From assembly GCF_000162875.1 (NCBI RefSeq), contig NZ_GG700631.1, forward strand, positions 172,258 to 236,257: a stretch of DNA of 64,000 nucleotides, given 5' to 3'. The position numbers were made by a program, and so were the translations under genes. Source of the stretch: Slackia exigua ATCC 700122 (GTDB taxonomy: Bacteria; Actinomycetota; Coriobacteriia; Coriobacteriales; Eggerthellaceae). Positions 59,770 to 64,000 of the stretch are shown one piece after another (positions within the stretch are counted from its first letter, which is position 1; every line of letters starts with the position of its first letter). The notes under the pieces were generated by a model. That model worked only from the letters and a program-made list of their open reading frames with translations, ran no database searches and was not told the origin of the DNA.

Positions 59770-61521
59770 CTATCGCATGGCATAGGTCGTATGCAGAAGG
59801 CGATGCGCCCTCTCGCTCCCAGGCTTTTCCAGGTACTCGTCGTACAGAAGCTTGATGTACGGGTTCTCGTGCGACTTCCTGACCTCGCTCTCGCTGTCGT
59901 TGCCGTACAGAGCGGCGGCACGCGCTGCGGGAACGTCGGCCAGCCTGCGCGCATACGCGCCCTGATGGGGCTGCCCGCCGCCGTTGACGCAGCCTCCCGG
60001 GCATGCCATGACCTCGATGAACTGGTAGTCCGCTTCTCCGTTCTTGACTTTGGTCAGCAGCATGTTCGCATTCGCAAGCCCCGACACGACGGCCACGCGC
60101 ACGTCAGCGCCGTCGATATCGACCGACGCCTCCTTGATGCCCGCCATCCCACGCACGGCAGCGAACTCGAAAGCGTCGAGTTCTTTGCCCGATATCGTTT
60201 CGCAGGCGGTGCGCAATGCGGCCTCCATCACGCCGCCCGATGCACCGAAGATGATGCCGGCTCCGGTGCCGAAGCCGAGCGGATGGTCGTATGCCGTGGC
60301 AGGATTCATGGCCTCCAGCTGGATTCCCGCATCCTTGAACATTTTGGCAAGCTCGTTCGTCGTCACGACGATGTCGACATCAGGCACCCCCGCGCCGTCT
60401 TCGTCATTCCTCGTGCACTCGAACTTCTTCGCCGTGCACGGCATGACGCTCACGGTCACGATATCCTCTTTATCGAGGCCCTCCCTTTCGGCAAGGAAAG
60501 ACTTGACGATCGCCCCGTGCATCTGATGCGGCGATTTGCATGATGAGATGTTATCGAGCATATCGGGATAGAAATGCTCGGCGTACTTGATCCAGCCCGG
60601 GCAGCACGAGGTGATCATCGGAAGCACGCCGTCATGCGCAATGCGGTCGACGAGCTCGTTCGCCTCCTCCACAATCGTGAGATCGGCGCCGAACTTGGTG
60701 TCGAACACCTTGTCGAAACCGAGCAGCCTCAAGCCTTCGGCGATCCGGCCCTCCACGTCGATGCCGAGAGGGAACTCGAAATCCTCGCCAAGGGCGGCAC
60801 GCACGGCAGGAGCGACCTGCACCGCGACATATTTCTTCGGGTCGGCGAGCGCCGCATTCACCTCGTCGATGCAGGTTTTCTCGACCAGCGCGCCCACCGG
60901 GCACACCGCCACGCACTGGCCGCAATTCACGCAGCTCGCCGCTGCAAGGCCGGACGGAGACGATGGCGCGATAGTCGCATCGAGTCCCGTTCCGGTGCAG
61001 GCTATGGCAGACACCGCCTGCATCTTCGCGCATACGTTCACGCACCTCTTGCACCTGATGCATTTGTTGTTGTCGCGAATCAGGACGACCGAAGACGTGT
61101 CGATCTCTTCGATGTTATCGTCCGGTATATCGGGCTCGTCGGTAAATCCGTAGTCCTTCAAGAGCGTCTGCAGCTCGCAGCTCGAAGAGCGCAGGCAGTG
61201 CAGGCAGTCCTTGTCGTGAACCGCAAGGATCCTGGAAAGCGCCTCCTTGCGGGCCTCCACGGCCTTCGGACTCATGGTCTCGATCTCCATGCCCTCGCCG
61301 ATTCTCGTTGTCGAGGCGTTGACCAACTTGCCATCTACTTCCGCAACGCATACGCCGGATTCATCGACATCCACGATGCCCTGAAGGTAATAAAGCGTCG
61401 GAATAGGATGATTCAGATACTCCTTCTTGAATTTCATGGTCTCAAAAGAGGCGTCTAGGACGGTCATGCCCTTTTCCATGGCATAATCGTAGCCATTGAG
61501 CTTTATATTCACGACGTTCAT
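59770..61521 (-). CDS. hydA: [FeFe]-hydrogenase, monomeric, with degenerate N-terminal ferredoxin domain
   Basis: 583 residues, CpI-like. The H-cluster motifs are intact: MITSCCPGWIKYAE (L1), VMPCTAKKFE (L2), MACPGGCVNGGGQP (L3). Accessory clusters: His-Cys3 at His102, Cys106, Cys109, Cys115; two [4Fe-4S] in CIRCKRCVNVC and CVNCGQCVAVCPV. The N-terminal plant-type [2Fe-2S] domain keeps its fold region but only one of the four cysteines (Cys58); the others are Tyr/Ser. Electrons must therefore enter at the His-Cys3 or [4Fe-4S] cluster. The ATG overlaps the flavoprotein stop (ATGA). No maturases (HydE/F/G) are in view. Confidence 0.96.
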   Translation of the reverse strand: MNVVNIKLNGYDYAMEKGMTVLDASFETMKFKKEYLNHPIPTLYYLQGIVDVDESGVCVAEVDGKLVNASTTRIGEGMEIETMSPKAVEARKEALSRILAVHDKDCLHCLRSSSCELQTLLKDYGFTDEPDIPDDNIEEIDTSSVVLIRDNNKCIRCKRCVNVCAKMQAVSAIACTGTGLDATIAPSSPSGLAAASCVNCGQCVAVCPVGALVEKTCIDEVNAALADPKKYVAVQVAPAVRAALGEDFEFPLGIDVEGRIAEGLRLLGFDKVFDTKFGADLTIVEEANELVDRIAHDGVLPMITSCCPGWIKYAEHFYPDMLDNISSCKSPHQMHGAIVKSFLAEREGLDKEDIVTVSVMPCTAKKFECTRNDEDGAGVPDVDIVVTTNELAKMFKDAGIQLEAMNPATAYDHPLGFGTGAGIIFGASGGVMEAALRTACETISGKELDAFEFAAVRGMAGIKEASVDIDGADVRVAVVSGLANANMLLTKVKNGEADYQFIEVMACPGGCVNGGGQPHQGAYARRLADVPAARAAALYGNDSESEVRKSHENPYIKLLYDEYLEKPGSERAHRLLHTTYAMR

Positions 61522-63299
61522 TCGGCCTCTCCTTCCGCGAAGAACGTTTCCGGGTCGAATTCATCCACATGGCCATCCGGAATCCGATAGCCCTGAGGCC
61601 TGACCGGGTATCTCCACATCGGGATATCCTCCGTGAACAGTTCCATCTCTCCGTCTTCGCCCTGTCTGATGTTGATCCACTTGAGCCAATGCGCGTTGTC
61701 GGGCTCCGGGTAGTCCTTGCGAAAGTGGGGATACATGATGCCGCGGCTTTCCGTACGCATCTCGGCCGAGCGATAGATCATCTCAAGGCAAAGAATCGTA
61801 TCGGCGGCCTCCAAGCACCTCGCAAGCGTATGCGGATCGTCGGCGGTCAGACGGGGGACGATCTCCTTCATCCTCTTGATGTCGCCGAAAACGTCCTGGA
61901 TCGCGTCTTCGCTCTTAAGAACGCTCTTATTGACGTCGAAGATATACCGCTCGATCGTGTCGTAGATGACTTTCGGGCTGCACCCGTTCGGACGATTCAG
62001 CGGCGCGTAGATCTTCTCCTTGCATTCGGCTATCTGATCGAGCTGCAGATCGTCCCATTCTGCAGCAGCCGCATAAGGAGCTATGCTGTCGCCGGCCATC
62101 ATGCCGGTCGTCGAAGCGTTTCCCAAGCCGTCGCCGCGCGTCCAGCCGAAATATGCATTGCCCTGCGTGGACACCTTTCCGGGGGCCCATAGGCCTTCCA
62201 CATCGGTTCTGATCCCGGCATCGACCTTGACCGGCTCCACCTGAAGCACCGTCTTGATGGTCGTCTCTGGCTTCGTTCCGATGTCTCCGAGGTTCATCGC
62301 CGTCTTCTTGAACACGAGCTCTTCCCAGGCAAGCTTGTCGCGGAACATGCGCTGGGTCGATTCGTCCATGTCCGTGCCGCCGATCATCTCACGGACCTCG
62401 TCGGGCTTCTCGAGATCGACCCAAAGCGGGCCGTTGCCAAGAGCGACTTCCTTCACCATGGCATCCACAAGCGCAGGCGTGACTTCCCATTCGAGATGCC
62501 CGATGTATTTCTGGGTCAGGTTCTCGCCATGCTTGTTGCGAATCATGTTGAATCCGCCGTAAATCGGGGTGTTGGTCTTCTTGAACACGACGTCGACCTG
62601 GGTGGAGAATTCCACGTTGCGCATGATCGCGCCCACACGGTACATGGCGCCGACACCCGTGCCGTACCCCATGAATTCAAGACCGATCTTCTTGAAGTGG
62701 CATCCCTGCGTGGCCATGGCCACCGCCTTCGCATGGAAGACCATGCACTCCATATGATCGGCATCGAACCCGATGGCGCCGATGACCTTCTTCGAGGCGC
62801 TCGTCAGCAGTTCGAAGACATTGACGCGGCTCATGAGGCGAATGCCGAGCTTCAACGCGAAATCGCGAAGCTGCTTGCATACGTCGAGCGAGACGCCGCC
62901 CATATCGAGCGCATCCGGGATGAACGGAAGAGGAGCGGCCTTGCCGTCGTCATCGCAGGACGTGATGACGCCGCAATGCCTCATGTAATCGAGGTTGTCC
63001 CGATGCACGACGAGATAATCCCTGAGGAATTCCTGGTCGTTCAGAAACGGCGTATGCGCGTTAACCAGATAGGCAAGGGCATGCTGCACGCCGTTGGGAT
63101 GTTTGGAAGTGGCGCGGATGCCGTTTCCTGCTTTCGTGGCCTGGCCGTTCCAGCCGATGACCCCCTTGTCGACAACCAGGATATCAAGCGATGGATCATT
63201 CTCTTTCGCCCTGATGGCAGTCACAAGTCCCGACATTCCTCCACCGACCACGAGGATGTCTGCGGTGTGAAGCGTGCCGTAATCTTCTACGTCGGCCAC
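61518..63299 (-). CDS. FAD-dependent reductase flavoprotein of the AprA/fumarate reductase superfamily
   Basis: 593 residues from a GTG start (AAGGGGG nine bases upstream). FAD binding: ADILVVGGGMSGLVTAIRAKE and LVVDKGVIGWNGQATKAGNGI. The C-terminal domain has WAPGKVSTQGNAYFGWTRGDGLGNASTTGMMAGD, the FAD-closing region of the AprA/FrdA group, and HWLKWINIRQGEDG. No signal peptide, so it is cytoplasmic, unlike the Tat flavoprotein at 25 kb. It is followed by the hydrogenase with ATGA overlap and preceded by a two-cluster ferredoxin 14 bp upstream, an AprA/AprB-like gene pair. The natural substrate (a sulfur, acyl or enoate compound) is unknown. Confidence 0.9.
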   Translation of the reverse strand: MADVEDYGTLHTADILVVGGGMSGLVTAIRAKENDPSLDILVVDKGVIGWNGQATKAGNGIRATSKHPNGVQHALAYLVNAHTPFLNDQEFLRDYLVVHRDNLDYMRHCGVITSCDDDGKAAPLPFIPDALDMGGVSLDVCKQLRDFALKLGIRLMSRVNVFELLTSASKKVIGAIGFDADHMECMVFHAKAVAMATQGCHFKKIGLEFMGYGTGVGAMYRVGAIMRNVEFSTQVDVVFKKTNTPIYGGFNMIRNKHGENLTQKYIGHLEWEVTPALVDAMVKEVALGNGPLWVDLEKPDEVREMIGGTDMDESTQRMFRDKLAWEELVFKKTAMNLGDIGTKPETTIKTVLQVEPVKVDAGIRTDVEGLWAPGKVSTQGNAYFGWTRGDGLGNASTTGMMAGDSIAPYAAAAEWDDLQLDQIAECKEKIYAPLNRPNGCSPKVIYDTIERYIFDVNKSVLKSEDAIQDVFGDIKRMKEIVPRLTADDPHTLARCLEAADTILCLEMIYRSAEMRTESRGIMYPHFRKDYPEPDNAHWLKWINIRQGEDGEMELFTEDIPMWRYPVRPQGYRIPDGHVDEFDPETFFAEGEAE

Positions 63300-63313
63300 G
63301 TCGTTTCCCCCTT

Positions 63314-63601
63314 CTATTCCTGGTCCAGCGCAATGAGGCCGGCGCTATATTCCAGCGGGTCGACCTGCAGCGGAGAAATGACCTGAATATCGATGACGCT
63401 ATTCAGGCAATCCATCTCGCACTGATAGCACAGCACGCAATCATCCGGATATCGAGGATAGGCATGCTCCGTGCCCGCATCCCACTGCCAGACGTCTTCC
63501 TGGCACCTCCGTATGCATCTTTTGCAGCCGCAGCAGCGGTCGACGTCCACGACGTAGCGCACGCTCTGCTGCTGGCCTTTGTTCTCGACGATGATTTTCA
63601 T
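63314..63601 (-). CDS. Two-[4Fe-4S] ferredoxin, AprB-like partner of the flavoprotein
   Basis: 95 residues. Two cluster motifs, CCGCKRCIRRCQED and CVLCYQCEMDCLNS, with an extended loop of about 20 residues between and a C-terminal arm (VIDIQVISPLQVDPLEYSAGL). The layout and the position directly before an AprA-like flavoprotein match the beta subunit of adenylylsulfate reductase-type enzymes. AAGGGGG precedes the ATG. It likely passes electrons between the flavin and the hydrogenase or ferredoxin pool. Confidence 0.9.
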   Translation of the reverse strand: MKIIVENKGQQQSVRYVVDVDRCCGCKRCIRRCQEDVWQWDAGTEHAYPRYPDDCVLCYQCEMDCLNSVIDIQVISPLQVDPLEYSAGLIALDQE

Positions 63602-63698
63602 ACGCGGTTCCCCCTTCTTGCAGATCGCGCATCCCGAAGGACGGCAGGACCTACGCGGCTCGGCTGCATTCCTGTTTCAGCTTCGCCGCCGATCGCGT

Positions 63699-64000
63699 TC
63701 AGTCATCCCACTCGAATCCATCCCACACCGGCTTGCCCGTATAGGTCTTGGCTTCCTCTTCGCCGCTCAGAACCCTGATCGCTCCGAAACCGAGCGCTTC
63801 CGTCTCGAAGCTGCCGGGATACACGTGCACAGGAGCGATCCAACCGACATACTCCTTGATCTGATCGCACAGCTCGCCGTCGTGGGCCATGCCTCCCGTA
63901 AGCAGGATGGCGTCGACCTCCCCCTTCATGGCGCCGGCCATCATCGCCGTCCACTTTCCGATGGAATACACCATGGTCCGATACACCAGCGCGGCTTTGC
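63699..64000 (-). CDS. buk: Butyrate kinase, C-terminal part
   Basis: About 99 C-terminal residues; the frame stays open past the window edge (preceding codons read KAAL). MVYSIGKWTAMMAGAMKGEVDAILLTGGMAHDG and YVGWIAPVHVYPGSFETEALGFGAIRVLSGEEEAKTY (quoted in parts) are the family's nucleotide-domain end, with the LTGG phosphate loop and the V-x-V-x-PG-x-x-E-x-EAL signature. It phosphorylates butyrate, or makes ATP from butyryl phosphate. The ferredoxin gene starts 97 bp later on the same strand. Confidence 0.9.
   Translation of the reverse strand, partial: KAALVYRTMVYSIGKWTAMMAGAMKGEVDAILLTGGMAHDGELCDQIKEYVGWIAPVHVYPGSFETEALGFGAIRVLSGEEEAKTYTGKPVWDGFEWDD

Overview
The window is GC-rich (roughly 60-63% by eye) and densely coded, with strong AAGGAGG-type ribosome binding sites. 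The gene content points to a strictly anaerobic Actinomycetota, most likely class Coriobacteriia, family Eggerthellaceae (Slackia/Eggerthella-like). This placement is inferred from gene content: Tat-exported lipoprotein flavoprotein reductases, pyruvate:ferredoxin oxidoreductase, a monomeric [FeFe]-hydrogenase, superoxide reductase, LrgAB and butyrate kinase, together with an actinobacterial murI-rph-rdgB cluster. No 16S sequence is present to confirm it.

Layout, left to right. 0-4.5 kb: the start of an Fsr-type efflux pump preceded by a hexanucleotide repeat inside a small leader ORF; tRNA-Gly(TCC); the rdgB/rph/murI cluster; and a gene-free stretch with two related inverted-repeat elements. 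4.5-17.5 kb: signalling and transport, with two response regulator/histidine kinase pairs, a DUF975 membrane protein, a TetR-controlled heterodimeric ABC exporter, and a bacteriocin-immunity-type ABC transporter (ATPase plus two permeases) divergent from the second two-component system. 17.6-33 kb: central and redox metabolism and surface genes: nifJ, two alpha/beta hydrolases, a cupin, a family 2 glycosyltransferase, a Tat-lipoprotein flavoprotein with a divergent LysR regulator, a free-standing B3/B4 protein, lrgAB and ahpC. 33.4-37.8 kb: superoxide reductase and an iron/corrinoid-type ABC importer (methyltransferase, ATPase, permease, divergent lipoprotein).

37.9-50.7 kb is a zinc-acquisition island. 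It holds zinT-znuA-znuC-znuB-small ORF on the plus strand, a 1350-residue wall-anchored surface protein, and a second system read zur-small CPxC protein-znuA-znuC-znuB on the minus strand. A shared GTTA-N8-TAAC dyad lies upstream of both zinT and the surface gene, which suggests one regulon.

50.8-64 kb: an AlkD-like repair protein, 3-hydroxyacyl-CoA dehydrogenase, a Ski2-like helicase, an AraC regulator fused to a GH39-like domain with a degraded active site, a phosphopantetheinyl transferase and a DUF1097 membrane protein. The last block is a minus-strand operon: butyrate kinase (cut by the window edge), two-cluster ferredoxin, AprA/fumarate-reductase-like flavoprotein and [FeFe]-hydrogenase. 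The flavoprotein and hydrogenase overlap by ATGA.

The most unusual items are the hydrogenase-flavoprotein-ferredoxin operon, in which the hydrogenase has lost three of four N-terminal [2Fe-2S] cysteines; the AraC-GH39 fusion; the zinc island with its surface protein and a ZnuA carrying an inserted domain; and the inverted-repeat elements with paired GTTG-N6-CAAC dyads.
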